From NCBI GenBank assembly GCA_002812745.2, contig NCSJ02000184.1:20449-84448 (forward strand): 64,000 nucleotides of DNA, read 5' to 3'. The stretch's first letter is position 1, and each line of letters opens with the position of its first letter. The translations under genes were made by a program, and so were the position numbers. The notes beneath the pieces are model-generated. The model had not been told where the DNA came from. It ran no database searches and saw only the letters and a list, made by a program, of their open reading frames with translations. Shown piece after piece: positions 40,918-52,871 of this stretch. This DNA is from Scytalidium lignicola. Its lineage: Eukaryota; Ascomycota; Leotiomycetes.

Positions 40918-43900
40918 ATGGTCTCTCATACTCCTTCCTCGTCTGACAGGCACGCGAATGGCAAACCAGGGGGAGGAAGTGGTCATAGCAGAGCGGAGAG
41001 AATACCAGGTACACCGAGGAAGGATAGTGGGCTAGGGAAAGAGAAAGGCGTCCAAGATCCCGGATTGAAGGACTATGTATGTCCCCACCCCGATTTTGGC
41101 GGTAGCTTATAGCTCATGCCTTGCATAGCGTTTAGGGGAGTGCCTTGGCAAAGGTGCTTTTGGATCAGTCTACAAGGCATTCAATTGGGGCACCGGAGAA
41201 GCTGTTGCTGTTAAGCAGATAAAGCTCGGTGATCTTCCTAAGAGCGAATTGCGCATGATTGAGGTTGCAACCACGCTTCCCCATTAGTTGAAGAGTCATT
41301 GACGATTGCAATAGGCAGAGATCGACCTTCTGAAGAATCTCAACGTAAGCATGATGCTGGCTCAAAACCTTGCTTTTTCTGGGATTGGTGTTGATAATGG
41401 CATTTAGCATGACAACATTGTGAAGTATCTGGGCTTTGTCAAGTCGTCGGATTGCCTGAATATTATTCTCGAGTATTATGTACCCCAAAGATTGCGTTGT
41501 ACCAGAGATGCTGACGGGTACTGACCAGATATTGCGAGAACGGCTCACTACATTCGATATGTAAGAGCTATGGCAAATTTCCAGAAAACCTCGTTGGTGT
41601 CTACATGGGCCAGGTGCTTCAAGGGCTGCAGTATCTCCACGACCAGGGTGTAATTCACCGAGATATTAAAGGTGCGAACATATTAACAACCAAAGATGGA
41701 AAAGTTAAGCTTGCAGATTTTGGAGTCTCTACGAGCACCCTCACTGGGGGTGATAAGGAGGCACAGGTGGTTGGAACCCCGTACTGGATGGCACCAGAAA
41801 TCATTCAGCTTTCCGGGGCTACTCCAGCGTCAGATATCTGGAGTTTAGGATGCACTGTGATTGAGCTGTTAGAAGGAAGACCGCCGTATCACAAATTGGC
41901 TCCGATGCCAGCTCTATTTGCTATTGTTAATGATGATCATCCCCCGTTACCCGAAGGAGTCTCACCTGTAAGCTTAAGAGCTTTTCTGTTGTTGATATTG
42001 ATGCTAATATAACTTCTATAATATAGGCTGCACGAGATTTCCTGATGCAGTGCTTTCAAAAGGACCCTAATCTAAGGGTGTCTGCTCGCAAATTACTCAA
42101 GCATGCCTGGATTGTAGGTTCTCGAAGAACGGATGCTCCTATTGCAAAGCCACCAGCCAATTTTAACGAAGCAGTTGAGGAGGTTAAGCAATGGAATGAG
42201 GCTCTCAGATCACCAACTGCCGGAACTTCTCGTGCTGGACCGAGGGTATCTGGTTTTACCCCTTTAGCAGCTAGAAGGGATCATCCCTTACGCTCTGCTT
42301 ATAGTTCATCTCAACCCCTAGGACCGACCTCTGGAAAAGGACAACTCTCGTTGAGCACCTCTAAAAGTCATACAGAATCATTCATGTCTCCGGAGAGTAC
42401 TACTGACGATAATTGGGATGATGATTTTGCTTCTTCTATATCGCCAAGTGCACTTCAACTGCCTCATCTCAGACCTCATGACAATTTTGGAGGCTTACTC
42501 TCTGCAGATCGCCTCAAGGCGTTTGCATCATTTGAAAACGCAACCGAAGAGAGTGTGAACTGGGATGACAATTTCGAGGGGGATCTTATGACTGTCGTCG
42601 CTCCCTGTCGACAGTTGGAGGTGGATGGTAATGACCTTGAGACCATCCGTCCATATAGAGTAAAACAGCAAGATGATATTTTCACTAAGAATCCTGCCAG
42701 TCAATCTAGTAGAAAGAGTTCTAACAGTGGAGCTCATCGCCAAAAATCTCCTAATAAGACGCATGTTCAAATTCAATCCAGATTCAAGCTTCCACCAGCG
42801 CCTACTGAGTTGTATCAGGAACAACCAGGTGATGATTATTCTGACCTCTTTGTGGATAACGATAGTGTATTTGATCGGAGATTGAACATTGCCAAAGTAA
42901 GGGTATACTTCAATTAAAATTGGAAACATTGCTGATGATGTTAGGATGACGCTCTCTCACCAAAATTATTTCATCCATCCGATCTCACAAGCTTGCCCCG
43001 CTCAACGCAACCAGCTGCTCCAAATGGTAGTTTAAGGAGAAAATCGATAGCGCCTCAATCTGAGACAGAAAACTACGCCATTCGGCGAAATAGGTCATCT
43101 GTTGAAATCTCTCAATATATAGAAGATGAAGAAGATGAAGACTTCTCGGATATATTTGGTAAGGATGATACTATTATTCAAAAGGCTGAAAGCGACCACG
43201 GTTCTGAGGATGGTACCGGAGCTTTAATGTTGTATTCAAAGCTTTCGAACAACTCCTGGCTGGGTGATGAGGATGACGAAGATGATCCTTTTGCATCATT
43301 AGAGCAGGGTTTTGACGAGATGGATTTGCAAGCAAATATTGCTCGTGACAAGCATGCTCGGCTTTGTACATTGATTGAAGGGCTTGTGAGTTCCTTGAAA
43401 ACCACACAAGCGGAAGACATACTTTCAAGTCTATCAGAACAACTGGTATGTTATCTCCGCTCAGCAGCCCGAAGGGATGCTAATATATATAGCTTGATGT
43501 ACTCTATGAGTCGGAGGACGCTAAGAGCCTCATCATTGGGGCACATGGAATGCTACCTATTCTCGAGATTCTAGAGCCCTGCACTGTGAAAAGCAGACAA
43601 AGTATGATCTTAATGTTACTGAAAGTGGTCAATGCAGTGAGTATACTAGTGCATCATAAGAAAATTGCAACTAACTGCGGCAGATTATCACGAATGACGT
43701 TGAAATCCAAGAGAATCTGTGCTTTGTTGGAGGTATTCCTATTATCACTAAATTTGCCGCACGGCAATATTCAACTGAGATAAGACTGGAGGCTGCAGCT
43801 TTTGTCCGTCAAATGTATCAGACATCCACATTGACGCTGCAGATGTTTGTGAGTGCTGGTGGCCTCAATGTCCTTGTCGAGTTCCTGGATGAAGACTATG

Positions 43901-45657
43901 ACGAGGCGAGAGACCTGGTGCTCATTGGTGTTAATGGAATATGGAATGTTTTTGAACTCCAAGTAATATATCCCGTCTCCGTTTCATAAATATGTTTACT
44001 GACAATTTCAGGGACCCACTCCTAAGAATGATTTCTGTCGGATATTGTCAAGGAGCAAAGTTCTATCACCTCTAGCCCTCATCTTAGATCGCGTTTTGGA
44101 TGAAGATGATGAGCTATCCGAGTTGGTGGAAGGTCGCATCGTCAATATATTTTACCTATTCTCACAAGCCGAAAATTATGTCAAAGAAGTAGTAGCTGAT
44201 CGTGTTGTGTTGAAACGTGAGTAACTCAATTTTAAGGAGATTGTATTCCTAACATCTATCAGGGGTATTGAAAGATCTCCGACGTATGACACCGGCACAT
44301 CAGATCACTATGCTCAAGTTCATAAAGAACTTGTCTATGCTATCAACCACCTTAGACTCTCTTCACTCAGCAAATGCAATTGAGTTGCTCATTGATTTGC
44401 TGAGTAAGAGTATGGAGCAAGCCCCAGCGCATTTCCGGGAGATTTCTAATCAGGTTTTAAATACTATGTACAATCTATGCAGATTGAGCAAAGTCCGTCA
44501 GGAGGATGCCGCTATCAGTGGTATCATTCCACTTCTGCAGAAAATTATGCAGACAAAGAGACCTCCAAAGGAGTTTGCGCTCCCTATCCTGTGCGATATG
44601 GCTCATTCAGGCAAAGTTGGTCGGAAGTACTTGTGGCAAAACAAAGGCCTTAAATTTTATGTGTCACTACTAGAAGACCAATATTGGCAGGTTACAGCCC
44701 TGGATGCTATTTTCATATGGTATGTTTGAGGTGCTCTACCAGAAGGCATTGCTAATATCTTCACCTAGGCTTCAGGAAGAGACCGCCAAAGTCGAAGCTG
44801 GCTTGCTTCAAGGAAACTTTACGCAGACAATAGTGCAGTGTTTCAATGCACCAAAAGCTAACTCCTTTGATTATAATCTTCTAGAACCTCTGCAGAAGCT
44901 TTTGAGGTTAAGCTCACCTGTAGCAGCCTCGCTAGCTCGGCCAGATTTATTGACTGGCATCCTTCAGAAACTGAATCACAAGAAAGCTGTGATTCGACTA
45001 AACTTGCTCCGTATTGTTCGCAGCATTTGCGAGCCTGTCATGGAACATGGAGAAGGCATTAGAGGTCATCCACTTTTTGAGGCTATTAGAGCCTTGGCAG
45101 AAAATGATAATGCAGTCTTAGTGAGAAATATGGCCAGTGAACTAGTCAAATTTAATCTAGATAAGGAACAGAGCCCTGAAACTAGCACACGGAGGATGAG
45201 AAGAGAGAGCTCGTTTGGAATACCCTCTTTACAGTCAAGTGTGTCTGCACCACTAACACCAACACATGGCAGCCGATTATCGCAAACCAGTGCTTTTGTT
45301 GAAGGTAACATAACGCCTAGACGATCTGCCATTCCAATGAGTGGAAATGATTTGATCCAGTTCAGACCAAACAGTCGTGATGGCTCATCAATCGGCCGAA
45401 GGACTAGTGCCGAATATGGGAATGGAGCCGCAGCAAACAAAAGTCGACTTCCAAGAACGTCTATGCTGCGGCAATCACGATCATCTGTAGCCGCTCCAGG
45501 GCACGCTGATAATATACCTGTCAGCAGAAGAGAAAGCATAGTAAGGTTGAAAGATCAACCAAGATCACCTGCATTAATTGGAGGGACAGCACCAAATCAA
45601 AGGAGAAGGACACGACAACCGAGCGGAGATATCGAATGGACATGGAATGAGGGGTAA
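40918..45657 (+). CDS. sepH: Septation initiation network kinase SepH (Cdc7-type)
   Basis: Twelve exons encode about 1390 aa: 40918-41076, 41129-41263, 41315-41344, 41408-41472, 41529-41967, 42027-42896, 42945-43445, 43493-43636, 43684-43962, 44012-44216, 44263-44719, 44769-45657. The kinase domain lies at residues about 54-310: [13 protein letters not shown], the [10 protein letters not shown] lysine, [18 protein letters not shown] and [11 protein letters not shown]. An acidic linker follows, then a long Armadillo/HEAT-like helical region (about 710-1190; [40 protein letters not shown]). A basic Ser/Arg-rich tail ends [13 protein letters not shown]. In Aspergillus nidulans SepH triggers actin-ring assembly and septation downstream of the Spg1 GTPase. 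Exon 3 is only 30 nt. Confidence 0.95.
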
Positions 45658-46316
45658 ACGCTTGGATTGAATTCAAGAAAGACATGATAGCCCTATAGGG
45701 AGGGGCATGACATGGTTAGGGAATAAGGGATGAACACCGCAAGTCGGCATGATTTAACAATGATCCTTTTTTTGTGTGCATTTTCAAGGCGTCAAACGGG
45801 TCCCTGTCCTACTGGATGGATGAGGGGTACGGAGCAACTGGTAGTTCTAGACAGCATATGGTTACAAACACGTGCACGTACTTCTAGCTGAATAGGAGTG
45901 TAAACAATTACTGCTCACAGAAACCTAGCATCCTAACTCCACATCTTAAGTATCAAAACACGTATGTGAGAACCACACTGGGTATATATACTTGTACCTA
46001 TTATAACTCGTATGTTAAACACCTATACAAGCTCTATACTGCTTTCATAAGTTTGCTCTGTGGGTGTTTCTCCAATAGGCAAGTCTAATTTTGCTTTCTT
46101 CTCAGGAGAACGCAAAAATTACAGCCACAGATTGGATAGCTGTTATCTGAACAGTAGAACTCTTTGAAAATCTATCACGGAGGGAGCTTAGAAACTGTAG
46201 AAACTCGAAGTCTACAAGATATCTTCTGAATGGTATAATGTAAAGAACAAATGATGTTCAAAGAGCCTCTATGTACTTAATCTATATGTGCGCTAAAGTA
46301 CGCTAAATAATGACAG
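45658..46316. other. Convergent intergenic region
   Basis: 659 bp between the ends of sepH and the minus-strand Mcp2 gene. AT-rich, with no gene seen. Confidence 0.45.
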
Positions 46317-48225
46317 CTATATCCGTGCCGGTAAATTCGACGACATTCCAAACGCCCTCTTAATACTAAGCCAGAGTTCGAACGATTCCAACTTTAATTC
46401 TACTCTAAGATAGCCCAACCAGGCCCCTAGCAATCTCAATGTGTTGGAAGGCCATAGAAGACTACCTTGTCTCCTTATATTCTCGACCTGTTCCTCGAAT
46501 ACGGTCCTCGAACAGTACCTAGCAAGAATCAAGAACGTCCTCACTGGACCTTGCCGTGTATGTAAATTCTCATCCAGACTCCTTGTAAGGTCGTTGGTTT
46601 TTAAGATGAGCAGGATAATTCGCGGCACTTGACCGAGAAGTGCTACTAACTGCTGTAACATGCCATCACTAAGGGCATTCCCAATATCGTCTTTCTCTTT
46701 CGCTGACCGTTCTGCAATTACAGATGTCCTGACAACGGTGTAGTCTCGGCCTGTGATAGCAGAAGCGAAAAGAGGGAATTGCTCGTCATTTATTCCAGCT
46801 ACTTCTTTAGCATATTTTCTCATGCGAGGCTCATCAGCATCAAGGACCGCAAGCCAAAGCTTGGCATATGATCGCCGAAGCTCCAGTGGAATGTCACGAT
46901 ATAAACCGTGATCATAGAGAATCACATCGAAATTGACTCCTCGACGACGAGTGTTTTTCCTTATAGCAATATTTCCTCCGTGTGGATCGCAGTGCAAAGG
47001 TGCATCTCTTCCGAATATCATCTCATTGAAAATCCTTGAGAGGGCAGCAGACACTTCGTCTCGATCGATTCCATTTGAATCCAAGTATTCCAGATCATCT
47101 GGTCGATGACCGGAGACATTTTCCATAACTAGGATGCGTTTCTTGGACCAGAGCACATCTGGTATAACCAATGGGAGCTCAGGGAAATGAGAGAAATATT
47201 CCTTTGTTCGAATAGCATTCTCTGCTTCCATCCTGAAGTCCAACTCCTGTGGCACCGAAAGCTCCATCTCTGAAGACAACCATTCAAGGTCATATTCTGG
47301 GAAGAATCTCTTCAGCGTGGAGAATGTGAACGAAGTAAGAGCAAGATCTAAAGGAGCCCATTCTGCCAGATTGGGATGCTGAACCTTTACTGCAACTTTC
47401 TGTCCTGTCCCTTTGACTGTCGCTAGATGCACTTGGGCTAATGATGCTGCACCTAGAGGTTGCGGGGCAAAGTCCGAGAAATAGTCCGACAGTTGTTCCC
47501 CTGTTTCATCAACAAACAGCTTCTCTATTGACTCGAACGACGAGACCGGGCATTTGTCTTGTAATGGTATGAAAGTTGCAGTCCACTCCAGTGGCAAGAG
47601 GTAGTTCATGGCACTCTTTCACAAAGCATTAGAAATTGTCATGTAGAGCAATAAAAAGGGGGGGACAACATACCAAATGTTGCCCCAATTTTATAAATAT
47701 GCTTCCATTCTTCTCTAGCACCTTCAATGTTCGATCTGCGCATCGTTTGTGACATGCCCTCAATCTGGTATCATTTTCTTGTTCGTCCTGGCTCTTTTCA
47801 TTTTCGTTCAGGGTTACGCGGTAGCTATTCAATTGGGTTAGTCTTTGAAACCCGTATTACACGGGATGACAAGATACATACTCATTAATACAAACTGCTA
47901 AGGTGGTAATAACCCTCCCGGTTCTCTCTGCAGCCTTGTAGGCATGTTTTATGTCATCGGTGAACGCCAATCCGCCAACAACAAATGCTCCACCTGTAGC
48001 AGCCAAAAGTACTCCTCCTCTCCTTTTCGGGTTTGGTAGTCCGCCTTTCCTGGTTGAGTTGGTTGAGTTGGTCGAGTACCTAACCGTCTGTCGCAAACTC
48101 TGAATTGGCAACCCTCCTTGCGACTGCAGCTTGCATTTTCTACAAGTCCAGGGCGAAATCTGCCTCAATGCAGATGCCATTTTACTCGTCTTCATGTTCG
48201 ACATTTGAGTAAAACTAAAAGCCAA
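46317..48225 (-). CDS. MCP2: Mitochondrial ABC1/ADCK-family atypical kinase, Mcp2-like
   Basis: Three exons (48225-47882, 47824-47674, 47615-46317) encode 597 aa. A basic presequence (about residues 1-60) and one hydrophobic segment (GGVLLAATGGAFVVGGLAF) place it at the mitochondrial inner membrane. UbiB-family hallmarks are present: the KxGQ motif in SIFIKLGQHL, the Ala-rich loop GAASLAQVHLA, the AVKVQHP lysine, PLHCDPHGGNIAI, and VILYDHGLYRD where DFG would lie. In yeast Mcp2 works in mitochondrial lipid homeostasis and suppresses ERMES loss. The start is uncertain among MAFSFTQM and the following Met residues. Divergent from the small membrane-protein gene at 48564. Confidence 0.92.
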
Positions 48226-48563
48226 TCGGCTAGATGATGCATCATAAAGCCATTGTAGGAATAGGAAATCCGGTGGTTCGTTATGCGAATGGAACGAGAT
48301 TCCCCGAAAGTCGTTTGAATAATTTTTGGCAGCCGACCAGGTACCAAAAACGTCATTATAGCGCCTCTAGCCTCGTGGACCCTGGTTCTGATCGCATGAC
48401 CTACCGCAACATCTTTCTTCGGCGTCAAGGGCTCTAGCTGTAGTTATTGAAGTTCTAGACAACCATAGTGCACCATTGATAATCATGTCGAAACTCAGTA
48501 GATATTCGAGGGTGCGTCTTTCCCTCCAATTAAAAAAAATCGAAGAAAAGTTAAAGTTGACTA
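48226..48563. promoter_or_regulatory. Divergent promoter between MCP2 and a small membrane-protein gene
   Basis: 338 bp separate the start codons. An in-frame upstream ATG at 48485 could begin a different reading, but the spliced model from 48564 gives a more protein-like product. Confidence 0.5.
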
Positions 48564-48934
48564 ATGTCTGGAAAGGCTGCTACAATGCCTCTTGCGGCAT
48601 TCACTATGGCCATATTACTATTCGTGTCCGTACATTACAATTCTTGACTCCTCGAAATCATCCAGCTCATATATTTTCCTCGTATAGCTATACCCGTTCA
48701 TCAATTCATGCAGCGAAGCGCAATGCCCAAAAGCATCGGGAGGCGGATGGAGGACAGATAAGCTGGCACAATGAGTCCTTGCGACGACATGGAAAGTTGG
48801 AGCCGCCCGAGGATCAGAATACTCTCAAGCAACTGGCAGGGATTGCAAAGGATAGAGCTGCTGAGAAGGGAGAAGTGAGGTCAGAATCTGAGGAGAAGAT
48901 CAGAGAACTAGCTGGGAAAGGTAAAGGAGCGTGA
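48564..48934 (+). CDS. Small single-pass membrane protein, 102 aa, unknown function
   Basis: Two exons (48564-48625, 48688-48934). The product starts MSGKAATMPLAAFTMAILLF, giving one membrane segment at residues 8-22. Then comes VYTRSSIHAAKRNAQKHREA and a soluble Lys/Glu-rich tail (ISWHNESLRRHGKLEPPEDQ). The donor is the weak GTCCGT type, chosen because it restores the frame exactly and gives a continuous helix into YTRSSI. The alternative single-exon reading from 48485 gives a longer, less natural N-terminus. The N-terminal anchor and basic following residues would fit mitochondrial or ER membranes; function unknown. Confidence 0.68.
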
Positions 48935-49454
48935 ATGATATTGAGATGATTATCCCCGACAGAAAACAAAATAGGAGTAGAAACTCATTGGGACGTCACT
49001 GATAATAGCGTTTAGGCGACTCATGGGGCTCTATTAATTCTGAGTGAACGGGTTGAAAGCCTTTACAAAATGTCAGATTAAGCTGGAAACACTTTGCATG
49101 TAGATTTAGGCAAATTTAATAATAAAGAAGGGTCCAATCCTTCGTAACTTGACTCTGATCTATAGCTTACACGCCTTTACTTCAAGTAGCGGCTGACAGG
49201 TATCATCCTGATATATCAAACATCCATAATTGAACTATGATGAAAGCCTGAGTCACATAGACCCCAAACCCACGAGAAACGCCAGACTCAAAAACATAAA
49301 AAAAGGAAATGCTGTGGCGATGTAACACCTAGTTTACCTGTTTTTTTTTCTCCCAGNAAAACTTGTGACATGCTCCATGTGAACCATCTATACATAAATA
49401 CCCCTGGAAACTCATCCCAGGTTGCCCTTAGGTCGTAACCCCTCATATGTGCTC
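48935..49454. other. Convergent intergenic region
   Basis: 520 bp of 3' flanking sequence with a T9 run and one N at 49357. No gene is supported. Confidence 0.45.
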
Positions 49455-50730
49455 CTAAGGAGCCGCAGCCAGCTTCCGTTTCCCTTCTGTCTTCCCTCGG
49501 TTGAGATGTTTGATAACAAATTCATATGTTACCATAGTAGTAGTCGCCGCAGGGACAGCTCTCATCATATTTGTACCCATTCCTGCATAAAATGCCCGCC
49601 ATCCCTCTTCTCGTAGGATAGTTTTGAAAGTTGAGACTATCCCCTTATAACGTGGCAATGCAGACTTTGCCTTTTCGAGCAAGTTGGGATGGCCGTTGTT
49701 CTCAGATCCTTCTAATCCTCCACGAAATGCTGCGTATTCCGAGAATGCCGACGGCACTGATCTTTGCTGAGTTTGTAATCTAGTACGTATGACTTCATGA
49801 GGGTATGTTGCTGAACTCGCCATGACCTTGCTGATAACGCTTGCTGAAAGTACTCCGATCCAGTGGGATGGCTCGTCGCTTTCACCAGGCATTCCCATGC
49901 CGTGTCCTGTAAATTTCGTTTTCAGATACTCATACGCTGGGAATTGAACAGCAACATGCGTAAGCCCGAGAAGTGCAGGTGTCAATCCTGAATAGAAAGA
50001 GAGAAACCCTTCAGTTCTATACATCTTCTTAAAGGCATCAAGCGTTGATTTGTACTGCCAAGGTGGCCAGCCATTATGATTAGTTGAGTTCCGGCTAACT
50101 TGTGACATCAACCTCGTCTTTATGACCCATATTGGATTGGTAGCCATGGTTGAAGAGGCCCCAGCAATTATAGATGACCAAAAATTTACTACAAGAGGAT
50201 TTGCTTCAGAGATGTTAGTCATAATGCCCTCATATAGACACCAGGTCATGTTTTGAGCGCATACCGATAGATTTTGACAGATACTCCTTAGACTTTCCAT
50301 ATACCGTGAACCAAACTGCCCACGTAGGAAGATATCCTAGTATAATCGGCCCCAGTCCTCTGTACATCCCTCTGAGACCCTCCTCCTTCCAAATGACCTT
50401 AGCGGTGCCCAGCATTCCCCGATATACTAATTGTGATGGTCTATTTCCATTAGCTGCTGCATGTTGTAGAAAGGCTCCTTGCGCCTGTAGCTTCGTCTTA
50501 ATCACATCAAGTGGGCATGTCACAATGCCCGACATGAAGCCACCGGTGGCACCAGCGATTGCATTACAAGACGAATCCGACCTTTGTACGCAGAAGGCCT
50601 CGAAGGGTGTAATAACCATCTCCTCTTTTGTAAATCTTGGAGATTTCATGGTGAATTGTTGAGGTGCTGGAGGGGAAGACGCATATTCCTCTGTTGCGGG
50701 GGAAGATGGGGCACTTCCTTCATCGGACAT
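49455..50730 (-). CDS. Mitochondrial carrier protein, NAD+/pyrimidine-nucleotide carrier type (Yia6/Rim2-like)
   Basis: Two exons (50730-50265, 50203-49455) encode 404 aa. Three repeats of the carrier signature are visible: CPLDVIKTKLQAQG, NPIWVIKTRLMSQ and YPHEVIRTRLQTQQ, each with the second-half EG-type motif (EEGLRGMYRG, TEGFLSFYSG, EEGWRAFYAG). The NPIW variant in repeat 2 is typical of the NAD+/folate/pyrimidine-nucleotide branch (yeast Yia6, Yea6, Rim2). The N-terminal extension is acidic and Pro/Ser-rich. An insertion in repeat 3 (SAFSEYAAFRGGLEGSENNG) lengthens the matrix loop. The exact substrate cannot be fixed by eye. Confidence 0.88.
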
Positions 50731-51598
50731 TGTTGTCTCGCGGTGGCGATCAAAGTTGTGATAGTTACTGCAAAAGCACTAGAAATTGTTACCGTATGAA
50801 GCTATTGCCTCACGGCCTCGTTGGGGCCCGGGCAAGAGTAAGTTCCTGGTCTTGTGAGCGACTTCAATCTTCGTGTCCCGGTGTGCGGGGAAAACTCCCA
50901 CGCAGCACGCCAGTGACACAATCTGCTACCGGTTATCGCAGGCCATTGACGAGGAATCCAGAATGGTGCCTTTGTATTTCGATATAGGAGCCCAGGTGCG
51001 ACTGCTATAGTGGATGGTCGAGTTAAGAGAATCGTGAGGTTGTGGTGTTGTCGGGAGGTAGATAGCGGTAGGACTACAGGTCGTTGTGAGCTTAAAATTC
51101 CGAACTCGCTTGGGGGGAAGACGTCTTTACAGCACTNAAAAAAGTGGTGCAAAAAACCCTGAGCAAGCACAAGACTTGTCCTAAGAAATTCGTGCTGCAG
51201 TGGATTCCGAGCACAATATATTGCTTACAGGTCTCGTGCGGCCGAAAATAGGCTTCTGGAATACAGACGAGAGTGGGGGAAGGGATCGGACCTTAACAAG
51301 CTAATTAGGCATATGCATCAGTTGCATCACTACTGGTACTGAGCAGTTTTGGTGTGCTGAGCCGCCCAAAGCCCGGCCCCTTCGGACTTGCTGCATTTGT
51401 CGTTCTTCAGCCCTTTCATCCCTCGGTCGAGCGCTAAAACCTAAAACGTGAGTTGTGGTCACGTGGTGAAAAGAGAGAGCTGTGCTGCTTACGTAATATT
51501 CTTCTTTCCGATCCAAAATCCGCCGAACTCAACGACACCACGATTGTCTCAATTGACTGCATCGAGACCCTCCAGATCTCCCCTCCACCACGTCAACC
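50731..51598. other. Divergent intergenic region
   Basis: 868 bp holding promoters of the carrier gene and QCR7. One N at 51137 lies before an A run, and a CACGTG core is near 51463. The last 100 bp are CT-rich leader for QCR7. Confidence 0.5.
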
Positions 51599-52206
51599 AT
51601 GTCTGCACCTTCGCTCACCAGCTTCGTAGTCAAGCGGCCATGGCTCAAGAATCTCTTGACTCCAATGTCCAATTGGTACTGCAATGCTGCCGGATACCGC
51701 AAGCTGGGCTTAAGGTATGAGATTTCTCCGTCGGGTGCGCGCTAGCAGCATTGCTTTGAGACCTAGAGCCGCTCTCGATACTATACAAGGTTAATTGGAG
51801 TATGCTGACTTGGTGTGTGTTCGTAGGCAAGATGACCTGATCCCTGAGGAGAGCGATCTTGTCCTCCAAGCTCTCAAGCGTCTCCCACCCAAGGAAGCCT
51901 ACGACCGTGTTTTCCGTCTTCGACGAGCTTTCCAAGTGAGCCTTACCGCGAGATATTATAAGTCTATATAAATGAGAAATGTTCCATTAACATCTCGTAG
52001 TGCTCGCTCTCTCACCAGCTCCTCCCCAAGGACCAACAGACAAAGCCTGAAGAGGTGAGCACAAGCACGACTTGAAGCATTGAGTGTGCAATCCCATTGA
52101 CTGTTTGATTTAGGATTACCCATATTTATCACCTATCATCAAGGAGCTTGAAGCAGAGGCAAAGGAACGCCTAGAGTTTGATACACTGGTTGTCAAGCGG
52201 AAGTAA
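51599..52206 (+). CDS. QCR7: Cytochrome bc1 complex subunit 7 (Qcr7/UQCRB)
   Basis: Four exons (51599-51714, 51827-51935, 52001-52054, 52114-52206) encode 123 aa, the usual length. The joined sequence reads MSAPSLTSFVVKRPWLKNLL, then PMSNWYCNAAGYRKLGLRQD and LPPKEAYDRVFRLRRAFQCS. It continues with SHQLLPKDQQTKPEEDYPYL and a C-terminal helix ending TLVVKRK. This is the 14 kDa ubiquinol-cytochrome c reductase subunit on the matrix side of complex III. All splice junctions keep conserved residues intact. Confidence 0.96.
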
Positions 52207-52871
52207 ATTATGTACAATGAATAGAGTGTGAATAATAGAAGGTGGAAGGGTTTCGAGCCATTGGGGGTTTTTGTACTGTATAGCCATTGGAAAATCCCAC
52301 CAGTTCATTGATTCGGAGTAAGATGATACTTTATATGTCTTGTCTTGTTCAATTTGTAACGTTTCCCATGGTGATAAGATGTTTTGGTATACCATTAGTT
52401 GTCCGGAATAGATTGGCNTTTTTTTATGTACAAATAATACGATAACACAAGAAAACCAGCCCCTCCCATTCAATCAGAAGGCCGGAACAAACGTATATTA
52501 CTATGTCATTTGCGCCTGTCCAAGACAACCCCATGATGAATTTAGACCCCATGTTTTATATTAACTTCCCAATATTATCCTTACAATCGAAGCAGATGAC
52601 TTCCGCCGATTACCACTAGCACCTTTGACCTNAAAAAAAAGACACAAGCACTCTATTACACATGATCATGCATCCTCTGCATGTGGTCTTATGAAAAGAT
52701 ATTCAAGCCCCTCGTCGAACTCCCAGTAAACATCCCAGAAGAGATCGATATTTGGAATCCTAACCAATGAGATTGGTTTTCCTCATCGATATGCCTCGGA
52801 CCCCATATATCTTGCACTGAACTCCGTATATGCGTGAAAAGGTCGTCGATCAACACCCGCGTAGAAGTCGT
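52207..52871. other. Convergent intergenic region
   Basis: 665 bp between QCR7 and the convergent mannosyltransferase gene, with N bases at 52418 and 52632 next to T and A runs. No gene is supported. Confidence 0.45.

Noticed and set aside
48485..48934. Single-exon reading of the small gene from the ATG at 48485
   Set aside because: It retains what reads as intron sequence and loses the clean N-terminal membrane helix of the spliced model from 48564.
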